A DNA stretch of 64,000 nt from Cornus controversa (Eukaryota > Streptophyta > Magnoliopsida > Cornales > Cornaceae): NCBI GenBank assembly GCA_026545225.1, contig CM048845.1, positions 1,873,001-1,937,000 on the forward strand, written 5' to 3'. This document shows positions 12,803 to 23,493 of the stretch, one piece after another (the stretch's first letter is position 1; every line of letters starts with the position of its first letter). Under the pieces are notes generated by a model, which made no database searches, was not told the DNA's origin, and was given only the letters and a program-made list of their open reading frames with translations. A program made the position numbers and the translations under genes.

Positions 12803-15587
12803 TTGTTTTTTTTTTCCTAAGCAAGATATTATTAACCAGAAACAACATGTTACAAGCAATTAAAGGAGCACACCCTTCTAAACCCAACAATACATCTTAG
12901 AAACACCCACTTCCAAAAACCAGCTAACAAAAAAAGGAACAAAAAGAAAAACACATTCAAGGAAGCAGACCAGTTTAGAACAACACAGGACCAACCCACA
13001 ACATAATCATCCAAGGAAGACAAAACTATTAAAACTTCAAACTTAAGCCACCAAGCCATCCACAATGTCTTGAAGTTGCAATCCCAACATATCAGTTGTT
13101 TCCCAAATGATTTTCCTGGCCACCTGAGAAGCATTATGAGCAGTAACATTATGCAAAGCTTGATTCCTGTTCCACCAAATATTCCACACTGTGGTAGTGA
13201 ATAAACATCTAAGGAATTTACTTCTAATGGATTTTCTTTTATAGTTAGTGAGGAACCACCGGATTAGAAGCTCAAAGGAGGTCACATCCCTCCAATTCCA
13301 CTGCAACATGCTATTAAACCAATTCCATATTTCTTGAGCATAAACACATTTGAAAAAAAGATGTTCGACTTCATCACTAGCAGCCATGCAATTGTGACAC
13401 ACAGCCACTAGAATAATACCTCTGTTCTGCAAATTATACAAGGAAGGGAGTTTATTCTGAATCATTAGATTAGTTGTGAAGCAAGCAGCAGGTCTACTGT
13501 CATTCCACACTAAATGAGCCTAAGGTTTTTTAAGAGAATGGGCTCTACATGCCTCCCAAAAAGACTTAAAATAGGGTGCTCCATGTTTTCATGTAATTTG
13601 ATCATTGCCTTGACAAATATGAGTCTGAGATATCAGATTCCACACATTCTCAACATCAATGGCTAAGAATTGAGGTTTCACCCATGTACCATTCTGAATA
13701 ACAACACTGATATTTGAATCTTTAGGTAAATCAAATTTTCTAACAATTCTATGCCCAAAAGCATGAATGAGCGATTGTCCATTCCACCAAGGATCCAAGA
13801 ATAACTTGATAGAATTGCCATTTCCCACTTTAAATTGCAAATTAGCAGCCAAAATCTCCCTGTATCCAAGATTTGTTTCCAGAGTATAGGTTGATTAGCT
13901 GCAGGAGTAGAAGACCATATAAAAGGAAGATGGAGCTTCAAGGCTTTGTACCAAGCAACCCAAGCTCTATCATTTCCTTGAATGAAGTCCCAAAGCATCA
14001 AGCATTTTGTAGTTTTCTCAATGTCTACAATTTTTCTGAGGCCAAAACCTCCTTCAGCTTTAGGTTTGATAACCATATTCCACTTTAATAGATGTAGTTT
14101 CTTATGATTTTCTCTACTTCCCCAGATAAAAGATTTAATCATCCTCTCCATGGTTGCAATAGTAGAAGCTGGTAGCTTAAACGTAGAACACCAGTACTGA
14201 ATAAAAGAGTAAATGACAGATCTAATTAATTTCACTCTACCAGCTAGAGATAAGTTCAGAAACCCCCAACTGTTAATTTTAGCAGGAATTTTATCAAGAA
14301 GAGGATTGCAATTACCATGTTTCAGAACTTTATCCGTCATAGGTAAACCCAAATAAGTCATTGGAAGCTTTCCCATTCTCATCTTCAGCATCCTAATTAT
14401 AGATCTCTTCCTTTTGACAGATTTTGAGAAAAAAATATGACTTTTGGAATTGTTCACAGAGAGACCAGACATGGCTTGGAATTGATGTAGGAGATTTCCA
14501 ATACTTCTTGCAGAACTTAACTCAACTTTGGAGATTAAAATAAGATCATCTGCATAAAAGCAGTGTGAAAAGGACATATCAGCTTGTTGAACCAATTTAC
14601 AACATTTCAACCTTCCCATATCCACTTCTGTCTGCACCATAGAGGATAATACTTCAGTAATGAGGGTAAAGAGTAAAGGGGAGAGAGGACACCCTTGTCT
14701 CAAGCCTTGTTGGGGTTGAAAATAACCGGCTAGGGAGCCATTTATAATAATGGAGAACCAGGAGGAGGTGAGACATTCTTTTAACCAGCTGATCCACTTG
14801 TTGCCAAAACCAAAAGCTTGCAGAACTTTGAAGAGAAAAGGCCATGACACAGAGTCATAAGCCTTTTTTAAGTCTATTTTTAAAGCCATAGATGGGTGGA
14901 TCCTTGAGGAGTTAAAACCTCTAATTAGATCATTAATCATGACCACATTATCTTGAATTTTCCTTCTTTTGATGAAGGCACTCTGTTCAATTCCAACTAT
15001 ATTATGCAACAAAGTACTGAGTCTGTTTGCCATCAGCTTAGTAATAATCTTGTAGACGGTTGAGCATAAGGATATTGGCCTATAATCAGCAGCCTTGGAA
15101 CAATTATTAGTCTTTGGAATTAGGCAAATGAAGGCAGAGTTTATACCTTTAGAAATTTTAGAATGAGTGAAGAAAAACTTGACAACAGCAGTCACCTCTT
15201 TACCCACAATGTCCCAAAAAGTTTGAAAGAACTTATGAGGAAAACCATCAGGTCCAGGGCTCTTGTCAGGACCCAAATGATCAACCACTTGTTTTATTTC
15301 TTCATCAATAAATTCAGCTTCCATCATGTGAGATTCTTGTTGAGATAAACTCTTCCATCATAGGATTTACACTAAACAACTTCCTGTAGTAATCCACAAA
15401 CCAGCCTTTAATCTTATCTAAATCAGTAGACCAATCCCCATTTTCATCTTGTAAAGCAGAGATAGCGTTTATTGCCCTATGTTGAGCCACTTTTTGGTAG
15501 AAAAACTTCGTACTTCTGTCATTGTCATTTAACCATCTAATTCTAGATTGTGTAATGGTGTAGAATAGTTAAAGTTAATCCTAAACT
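12803..15587 (-). mobile_element. L1-type LINE, 5'-truncated, with target-site duplication
   Basis: The minus-strand 3' end is a poly(A) tail (ten T on the plus strand, 12806-12815). A 12-bp target-site duplication, TTAACTATTCTA, lies at 12791-12802 and 15588-15599. LINE-like sequence stops near 15546. The gap between that and the right duplication is filled by an inverted copy of the flanking DNA (see 15547-15613). The element keeps the reverse transcriptase and the C-terminal zinc-binding region but has no ORF1 or endonuclease, as expected for incomplete target-primed reverse transcription. Confidence 0.92.
13043..15546 (-). pseudogene. LINE ORF2 remnant: reverse transcriptase and zf-RVT
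   Basis: A readable linker occurs at about 15350-15545. After a frameshift near 15345 a 549-codon stretch (13678-15327) carries non-LTR reverse transcriptase motifs: SPGPDGFPHKFF, KAYDSV, QGLRQGCPLSPLLF and the catalytic FYADD. A second frameshift near 13850 leads into 13589-13852 (NGNSIKLFLDPWW). A further break precedes 13043-13510, which has the cysteine- and histidine-bearing zinc-binding domain found at the C-terminus of plant L1 ORF2. Breaks at three or more points mean it is non-functional. In an active LINE this protein nicks the target and copies the element RNA in place. Confidence 0.92.
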
Positions 15588-15613
15588 TTAACTATTCTAC
15601 ACCATTACACAAT
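15547..15613. repeat. Perfect 30-bp inverted repeat at the LINE 5' junction
   Basis: Arms 15547-15576 and 15584-15613 are exact reverse complements, separated by a 7-base loop (AATCCTA). The right arm is host flank containing the target-site duplication, so the left arm is an inverted duplicate of host DNA inserted between LINE and host. Confidence 0.95.
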
Positions 15614-16129
15614 ATATGTTAAGATCACCAAATCAATGGATTTGAAATTTTACATAAAAAAATATATTATGCAAGTTACTATTGGAAATGGTTCCAACCT
15701 GACATCGTGCAACATCTAAATTGAGAACAATAACTAAGTTCAACCATGCAAATGCATTTATTTTGTCATATATTCATAACAGAACCAAAAAATAAAAAAA
15801 TAAGAAAAATGACGTGGAATGAATCTAAAAAGTTTGCAATTGAATGTGTTTGAAGTATCATATGACATGTTATTCATAAATTGATACATGAGAATTGTAT
15901 TTGAAGATTCAAACTAATATTTATCAACAACCGGAGAATAAGACCCTCTTAAACCATATTGAACCATCTTTCTTATTTACAGTAAGGTCCTCAAAAATGT
16001 TCAATACAAATTTATTCTCACACTTTTGTAATGAGTTTAGATCTTCTAGCAAAAGCTTTTACAACATTACAAAAATAAACTAATACATGTTGTAAACAAA
16101 TGAAGATGTGTGAGATTTGTGATGGACTT
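15614..16129. other. Intergenic sequence, no gene seen
   Basis: AT-rich sequence with only short non-conserved readings and nothing recognised. Confidence 0.6.
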
Positions 16130-16706
16130 GATTTGCCCCAATTTTTAGGGTTTCATTGCATAGAAAAAATTCTAGGGTTTTAATATAGTACCTTTTGTGG
16201 ATTTGATGGCACGATCTCTTGAGATCGATGGTGAGGGCTGTCGGTAAGCTTGCAACTTTCGATCGTTGAGTAGAGAGGAAGATGAGTCAGTGATGTGAGA
16301 GAGATATAGAACTGATGTGAGATAGAGAGAGAGAGAGGGAGAGAGAGTGGAGTGCTGGTTTGCTGGTGGTTGTTGCAATAGTTGGAGAAGAACGGTTCTT
16401 CGGTATAGAGAGACGAAATGGTACACAAAGAGAATCGTTTGAATGTAAAAATCTATTGGGGGTATTATTGACATTTTGTGTTGGGTATATTTTGGTAATT
16501 TAAGATGTGGAGGGTAGTAGGGTAATATCATACAAAGGTGGTGAGGGGTAATTTAAACGTATATATTAATAGTGAAAGTTGACATAATCGTAAATATTTT
16601 TGTTAAGTCGACATAATTTTAGATACTTTTGTAAAGTTGACAAATGCTATAATAGTTTTTAATATTTGATGTATTGTAATATTGGCTCCTTAACTAGGCA
16701 ACAATA
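16130..16706 (-). repeat. Repeat-U relic in inverse orientation
   Basis: The reverse complement of about 16560-16706 matches 290-410 and 6350-6460: the phrase around CTAGTTAGGGAGCCAATA, then ACATCAAATATTAAAAAC and ACAAAAGTAT. The GA-rich stretch 16320-16350 corresponds to the CT-rich stretch of the forward copies. It abuts the left end of the MGL1 block. Similarity to the forward copies is weaker than between copies 1 and 2. Confidence 0.6.
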
Positions 16707-16958
16707 AAAAAATTTCATATATGTATCCTTGAAACATAATTAATTTATTATTATATATTATTAAAATGAAGAAAAGCAAAAACTAGATAGATGGATCAAT
16801 CCAAAATGAACAAGAAAGGTAGAAATTTCTACACACATAAAAACCCCAACCCGTCAGAGCTTATACAGCAACTTATTCGATGACCATGCACATATGCATG
16901 CATTAATTGAAATTATGATAGTCAGAGATAGACAGATAAGTAGCTAGGTAGCTTCAAT

Positions 16959-18585
16959 TTAATTCTTTTGGAACAAAGTTGAATCTTGCATTCTTGAAAG
17001 TGCTTTCTCGAACTGGCTCCATCTCTGCTCCAGAGTCCCACTATATCCCACAGACATCCTGAGCAGCCCCGGTGAAATCCCAGACAACGCCTTCTCTTCC
17101 TCATTCATCTCACTGCTAGTGCTGCTACCGGAGCACGACATGAGCGTCTCGTAGTATCCCAAGCTAACAGCCATCAACCCAAATTGGGTAGAATTCTGCA
17201 ACTGGTTCATCAATCTATTAGCCCTTTCTTCGGTTTCCATGTCGAGGCAGAGGATTCCACCATAGCCGTAGTCTTTGTTTGCCATGGACTTGAAGACTGC
17301 GTGATCCGGGTGATCCTCGAGCCCTGGATAAATGACTTTGAGGCCCAGCTTCTTCATCCTGGTGGCGTAAACCATAGCCCTGTGGCAATGCTCCTTCATT
17401 CTCAACGCCAAGTGAGGAATTCTTTCAGACAGTTCGAAGGCAACCTTGGCATTCATGGTTGGGCCCAATAGCATCAGGGTCCCTTGATGGAGATCCATCA
17501 TGGAGTTCACCAGGCTTGCTGGTCCACACACAGCACCTATATATTCCACACCATTTATTTAATTAATATAAATATATATTACTCTTTTATGATAGCAACA
17601 ACAAAAAGCCCAGAAATAAATTAAAGAATCATATATATGCAAAATTTGACCTTCAAAATTGAAATATTTACATAGTTAATTAATTTGAGAAGAAGGTTTT
17701 AAAAATCTTAGATGGTTCAAAATATTTTGGCATCTTTTAAGAATATATATATATATATAAAAGATTGAATATGGTCTTCCATGCAGGTTTGTATCAAGAC
17801 ACGTATACGGTGCAGAGGCATATAAGAGGTGAATGGACAAACGTACCAGCAACAACATCGGCTCCACCGCTAATATACTTGGAGATACTGTGGACCACCA
17901 CGTCGGCCCCCAGACGAGCCGGAGAGAACACCATCGGAGTGAAGGTGTTGTCCACCACAACCTTCACCCCCTTATCGTGCGCTATCCTGCACAGCTCCGG
18001 CATGTTAGCCACCGCCAGCGTAGGGTTGGAAACGGCCTCGAAGTACAAGACGTTAGTCTTCCCTTCCACGATCGCCTTCTTCACCATTTCCAGATCTCCG
18101 AGGTCCACCAACGTCGTCGTTATGTTGCAGGCTCGTGGCAAGAAGTGGGTGAGCAGGGCATGAGTCCCACCGTAGAGAGTCCTTGATGCGACCACGTGTC
18201 CCCCGCTGCTGCAGAGCTGCAGGAGGACCGATGATATGGCGGCCAAACCACTGGAGGTACAGTAAGCCGCCTCGGTGCCCTCGAGAGCCGCCATCTTACG
18301 GGCCAGATTCAAGACGGTGGGGTTGAAGTGACGGCTGTAGATGAAGAAGTCGCGATCGGCACCGAGCTCACCCGAAAACATCCGGCCCATGGTCTCTGGC
18401 TCCAAGACGGTGAATGTCGCGGAGGCCTCGATGGACATGTTGACACCGCCGTGCTCGCCGAACTCGTGGCGTGCACTGGCCAATGCCGCTGCCGGATCTA
18501 CCCATGCCGCTGGTACCATTCCCACTGGTTTTTTGGCAACCATCTCGCTGTGGCCATTATCACTATGGTTTCCTGTTTCTGCCAT
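16959..18585 (-). CDS. MGL: Methionine gamma-lyase, copy 1 (two exons)
   Basis: A PLP-dependent fold-type I enzyme of the Cys/Met metabolism family. It converts L-methionine to methanethiol, 2-oxobutanoate and ammonia, in the cytosol in plants. Exon 1 is 17847-18585 and exon 2 is 16959-17536. The intron 17537-17846 is GT-AG and phase 1, splitting a glycine codon, and the joined product is 438 residues. Motifs: the substrate/phosphate loop YSRHFNPTV (about residue 83), the stacking tyrosine region RTLYGGT (about 138), VDNTFTP (aspartate about 212), the PLP lysine in HSISKYISGGAD (about 236), and SLGYYETLMSCSGSSTSS and LLRMSVG toward the C-terminus. No transit peptide is evident. A local change is GLAAIS where MGL2 and MGL3 have GMAAIS. 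Exon 1 is clearly more GC-rich than the surroundings. The start is the first ATG downstream of the TATA box, in the same place in all copies. A cystathionine gamma-synthase or lyase assignment is less likely given the plant MGL-like C-terminal signature. Confidence 0.94.
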
Positions 18586-18735
18586 TAGTGTTAGATATGT
18601 AAAAGTGTGTGTGTATATATATAACAGAGAGAGAGAGAGAAAAAGGTAGAGGGGTTTGGAAGTTTACTGAGAGAGATATATGGTGGAGTTTGAGGTGAAT
18701 TGATTTGGTTGAAAGCGGGGTTTATATAGAGTGTA
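18586..18735 (-). promoter_or_regulatory. MGL1 core promoter and 5' leader
   Basis: On the minus strand a TATA box (CTCTATATAAA, plus 18721-18731) lies about 140 bases upstream of the ATG. The leader contains a CT microsatellite (GA on the plus strand, about 18626-18640) and a TA run. The same layout occurs at MGL2, MGL3 and the pseudogene. Confidence 0.75.
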
Positions 18736-18839
18736 AGGCTGTGAAGCTGAGGCAACTACGAAGAAATGGTGGCGAGTTGGGTTTGACTGTAGCAATTTTA
18801 TATTTGGAGCTTGTGGTGAATTCTAAAAATTTGCAAATA

Positions 18840-18847
18840 TCACGTGA
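18840..18847. promoter_or_regulatory. Palindromic G-box-like motif TCACGTGA upstream of MGL1
   Basis: TCACGTGA lies about 255 bases upstream of the ATG and is conserved at the homologous places in MGL2 (41166-41173) and the pseudogene (30845-30852). CACGTG cores are bound by bHLH and bZIP factors. Function here is inferred only from conservation. Confidence 0.5.
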
Positions 18848-19305
18848 TTTTGTGATGGTTTTCAAAATTTGGACTATAATATTATTACTCAACCTTCGGA
18901 TTTAAATGGTATTATTATTGTTTTTTTTTCCAGACCTTATATAACACGCGGGTTATACAAGTGAACCTATACTATATTTAGACCTTTTTTTTTCAATGTA
19001 CAATATTAAATTATATAATATATCATTATGTATTATTTTTGAAATTGTGTTAAACATTTTAACTTATATATTCTTACTATGTTTTTAGTGGAAGTCGATT
19101 GCCCATAAGGCATGTGTACAGTGTACCTATTTAGTTCCAAAATTGATAAACACATGAAAGTCAAGGGGGTAAACATGTCTTTTTGTAGGTCAACGTGGGG
19201 TCAAAGGGTTTACAAGTCATTTTACAAGGTGTTAAACTTTTGAAGTGACAGCTTGGGTTACAGACGAAACAAACGGTTGGGGCTGAGTGATAGCTAAAGT
19301 GAAGG

Positions 19306-19668
19306 AGTTAGGTGACAATTCATGTTCTCATGTGGTGTTTGTATTGTGTCAATTTATGAGTATTATGTTAAGCTGTCTAATTTTAATCCAACTTATTTAA
19401 TAATCGTATGAGAGTCCCTCCACTTGAACCCAACTCATTTATTAAAGAGCAATGCTACACGTCATGAAATTATTTCATGAATTTGTATCATGAATAATGT
19501 GACAGGTAACGTGGAGAGTTAGTATTGGTGGAATTCCTCTATATAAAGTGAATTCGTGTTTTTATTAATCCATTTGTTAAACATATCGGTTTACTTCAAA
19601 CCAAAACTCGCTTAACTCATATTGTGTTCGTGTCATCTTGTGGTATCGTGTCAAATTTTGCCACCTCT
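19306..19668. repeat. Inverted-repeat element in MGL1 5' flank (short form)
   Basis: The ends are roughly complementary: GTTAGGTGACAATT on the left, AATTTTGCCACCTCT on the right. The MGL2 block has a longer relative at 41604-42299. The class is unclear. Confidence 0.5.
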
Positions 19669-19918
19669 GAAAGAGGGCATATGTGTGATATTATTGCAGA
19701 TGTGTGTCATTTGTAATAAGTTGTGAATCTTATTAAGGCCCCATGCCTCAGTTAATGAAGACTTAACAATCAAAATATTTTTATTGACACATGATAGAAA
19801 AATTGGTAATGACTAAAGAGGCCAACCATATAAATGGACTAGAAAATGATGTAGGACAATTTTTATGGACTCTTTTTTGGTTATTGACTTTTGTGGGGGC
19901 GCAGGTCTATTACATCTT

Positions 19919-20030
19919 CCAATTTAGCTTCTACTTTGTCAACAAATCAAATTACTTGTTGTATTCATAGGTCCCAATTTAGCTTCTACTTTGTCAACAA
20001 ATCAAATTTAGTGTTGTATTCATAGGTTCT
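19919..20030. repeat. 55-bp tandem duplication
   Basis: Two near-identical units start at 19919 and 19974 (CCAATTTAGCTTCTACTTTG...). The MGL2 block lacks the pair, so it is a local change. Confidence 0.8.
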
Positions 20031-21018
20031 ATTCATGTGAGGTGTGCATGATGTTGGTAAAAAACAATTTCTTCTAAACACAATGCACGTGGAAGGATGG
20101 ATATATTGACGAGAAATTAAGCAACCAAATATGGACCAGATTTGCATATATTTCTTTTCTAGACATGCTCCTTAATTCTGTTCGACATATTTAATGATTT
20201 TGTAAACATTACTACAATTTTTCAATAATGTCAAAGATTTGCATTCATATTGATCCGTTAAAGTTCAAGTCATGGTAAATTTAATTAATTAATAAAGTAA
20301 AACCAAATTTTGGGTCCCATGTATTTTTTTTCTAGAGATTTTTTTGTTACTTTTGAAAGTATGAGGAGATACAATTATTAAATACTACGAATTTTCGTGT
20401 ATGAAAATAGTGTAAAATATAAGTTTACTGTTCTTGAAATTTTATAAATATGAAATTGTCGAGGTAGTCATTAATTACTATTACAAGGGGTTATTTGGTA
20501 ACAAAAATAGCAAGCAGTATTCGGTCACTTTTTGAAAGCACCGGAAAGTTTAGTGCGATTTGGCCCCCAAAAAAAACGAAAATGGAGAATCCCCACCCTT
20601 CATTATATATGGCTGTCATGAGATTGTAAAATAGTAGATCGACAGAAAAATATACTTGCAAAATAAATAAATAAAAATTTTATACTCCGTATACATGGAG
20701 AAATTATACAATACCTCAGGGGTATTGATGATGTGAGATTTTTAAAAAATATATAAACCCTCTATCTCGTTTGAAATTTACCAATTTCTCTACAATCAAA
20801 GAGAAATGGAGGACTTACACTTTCTGAGAATACCACAGTATGAGTATCCCTCCCCTGAGTATTCTATACTTTTTCGTATACATGAAGTACATGTAGCATT
20901 GCCTTGTAGCAAATCAGGGGTTATGGACAAAATTACCCTTTCCAAAGACTCCTGTTGTTTGATAAAAATTCAAAAGTAGAGAAAAGTACATTTGAAGACT
21001 CGTAGCAAGAACCAACAA

Positions 21019-22620
21019 GAACAATGCAAGACCAAAATATCACTCAATGTCATTATTTTTTATATTTAGGATCACATATGCAAAAATCGGAGAGATTAAT
21101 GATGATATAAGTAGTGTAATTGGTAGGTTAGACAAAATGAAGCAAGTTAGTAGTGTCCGTGTATATATATATGAAGCAGAGTTGTTATATTTGAAAAGAA
21201 ACAAGTAGAAATGCAAATGTTGATGTGGATGCGAGGAATAACTAGATTAAAAGTGGCGGCTTTTACCGAAAAAATAATAAAAATTAGACTTATGTGTATG
21301 CACATATTCAACGCAAATTTGTAGATGTTTTGGGGAGAAAAATAAGATTGATTTGTGTTGAGATAATAAGAAATGAAGTTAAAAAAACTAAGTCTAATAA
21401 GAGCAGTAATAAAACAAAAATAGAAAAAAGAATTTATATGACTTAATTACCTGTTCACATGGAGAAAAAAAAGAAAAAGAAAAAAGAGAGTGTTTTTTAC
21501 TGCGGTCGCATTGAAACACAGCTGTTCTAGACTAAAGACCTGACCAAAGAAGACCTCAGTTGAATTTCATCAATGGTCAGATTAAAATGTTAAGACTTTT
21601 GCACTTTTACTTTTTTTGAATGTGACTTGGCGACTTGTTCAGGCACTAATTTTGACTTCTACTTTTTTTATATGTTAATTTTCTTGAGCATCATAATGAA
21701 ATTCGTGGATTAATTTAGAAGATCAATTTGGACGAAATATCCTTCATTTGGAAAATTTACGTGGTCTTCGGAGGAAATATATGCGGGAGACTTATATTAT
21801 AATAATATTTATTCACAATAATTATAAATAAAGTAACAAAAGACTTATAGTATAAGAAGACATCAAATGGTGCATATTTTGTGCTGATTACATATTGCTG
21901 TTAGATAATTCTAATAAAAAATTAATAGTAAAATTAGAAACTATTTGAATAAATGCATTAGAGTAAAAAAAAATTAAAAATTAGTCGAACTAAAATTGAA
22001 TATTTAGAATGTAAATTAAATAATGCTATAGAAAATATATTATATATAAGAAGAACAATTCAAGACCAAAATATCACTCAAAGTCATTATTTTTTCATTT
22101 AGGATCACATATGCAAAAGGACGGAGATATTAATGATGATGTAAATATTATTTTTTATTTTTGATAAACGTTTAGTGTAGTGTTCTATGCAATAAACATA
22201 TATCAAATAAGTGAAAAGAAAAAATGTATAGGCCAGGGACACTTATTAGACCGACTATATATCTTATATGAAGAAACAAAAATAATGTGTTAATGTAGAC
22301 TTTTATGAAAAAAAAATAATTAGAAGTGACGGCTTTTACGGAAAAAAAAAAAGAGAAAGTAGATTTGTGTGCATGAGCATATTCAATTAATGTAAATCTT
22401 AGATGTTTGGGTGAGAAAAATAAGATTGATCTGTATAGAAGAAAAGCGATAAAGAGGTGTACAAAATTAATATGTGACCAGATAATAAGAAATGAGGGTA
22501 AAAAGCCAAGTCTAATGAGCTATTCTAGACTAAAGACCTGACCAAAGAAGACCTCAATTGAATTTCACCAATGGTCCGATTAAAATGTTAGACTTTCGCT
22601 CTTTCACCTTTTTTGAATAT
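21019..22620. repeat. About 1-kb tandem duplication in MGL1 5' flank
   Basis: The segment starting at 21019 (AGAACAATGCAAGACC) recurs, diverged, at 22053. The phrase TCTAGACTAAAGACCTGACC occurs near 21527 and 22525. The MGL2 block holds a single version (about 43620-44100). No protein is encoded. Confidence 0.75.
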
Positions 22621-22925
22621 GACTAGTAGACTCTATGATAAAATGGAACTTGTCGACTTGCACGCCATACATGAAAAATTAAATTTGGGAAAGCATACCT
22701 CCTATAAACGTAACAAAGATTTTAATTTATCCTATTACATGGACCATATATGTGAGTTGATATTAACGGGATCCATCAGATTAAGTTCTCATCAATTTTT
22801 TTTATGAATCTAATAATTTTAACCACTTGATAATAATTTTAATAATATTTATGAATTTTTTTATTTAAATTTTAGTCAAAACATTGAAAAGTTCTAACAA
22901 CGGCGAAAATTGGATTTTGTTGTAG

Positions 22926-23010
22926 TCAGTTACACAGTAAATTACTGAATTAGGCAAAGATACATTGCAGTCAATTACATCAGTAAATTACTGAATTGGG
23001 TAAAGGTACC
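22926..23010. repeat. Short direct duplication next to the tRNA relic
   Basis: AGTAAATTACTGAATT occurs twice about 45 bases apart within two similar units. MGL2 has one unit. Confidence 0.6.
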
Positions 23011-23016
23011 CCGTAC

Positions 23017-23102
23017 GAAATAGAGGGATTCAAACCCTCGGTAAGCAAATAGCCTACATAGCAATTCTAGTGCTACGCCTTGAACCACTTGGCCATCTCT
23101 CC
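23017..23102 (-). pseudogene. Plastid-type tRNA-Ser (trnS-GGA-like) relic
   Basis: Read on the minus strand it begins GGAGAGATGGCCAAGTGG and keeps the D-arm, a five-pair anticodon stem (TAGCA/TGCTA), a long variable arm and a GAGGGTTTGAATCCCTC T-arm, all as in plastid trnS-GGA. The anticodon loop reads CTAGAAT, so GGA has become AGA. The 3' acceptor side (TATTTCG) has lost pairing, so it is not expected to be functional. A homologous relic lies at 44497-44582, so it predates the MGL1/MGL2 duplication. Confidence 0.85.
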
Positions 23103-23178
23103 TACATAAAAATTATGATCCAATTACCGAGTGCATAGCAAGTTATTCGTATTCATACACACGTGCAGGGGGCATATT

Positions 23179-23320
23179 GAAGGCTACTATTTTTTAGCTT
23201 GTATATATAAAAGGCATACATATTTGAGGCTACTATTTTGAGGTTATATATATAAAAGGCATACATATTTGAGGCTACTATTTTAAAGTTATATATAAAA
23301 GGGGTACATCGTGAAGGTTA
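23179..23320. repeat. 45-bp tandem repeat, about three copies
   Basis: Units GAGGCTACTATTTT...TATATATAAAAGGCATACATATTT repeat with small changes. Each carries TATATATAAAAGG, which resembles a TATA box. Confidence 0.85.
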
Positions 23321-23493
23321 CTTGTAGATGCAAAAATATACGCTCAAAAGAATAATTCGTAGGAAGCACAGTCTGCCCTTTTATGGAGCATCTGTCCTAT
23401 ATTTATATTAATTTTCTCAAGATGACAACACCTTTAATCCCCTAATTGAGAAATTGATAGCTCTATTTAACCCTTTCATTACGGGAATTAGAA

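Larger units (their letters stand above)
16707..23155. repeat. Segmental duplication block carrying MGL1
   Basis: The sequence is collinear with 39031-45070 (MGL2 block) from the 3' flank through the gene and at least 4.5 kb of 5' flank, ending just past a tRNA-Ser relic. Shared landmarks are the gene, the TATA region, the TCACGTGA motif, the inverted-repeat element at 19306-19668 and the tRNA relic. Local differences include a 1-kb tandem duplication present only here (21019-22620). Confidence 0.8.

Noticed and set aside
17184..17471. 95-codon plus-strand reading antisense to MGL1 exon 2, also at 58101-58388
   Set aside because: Shadow of exon 2; it is broken in MGL2.
23017..23102. Possible functional tRNA-Ser gene
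   Set aside because: The acceptor stem does not pair and the anticodon loop is altered; the homologous copy is broken elsewhere.
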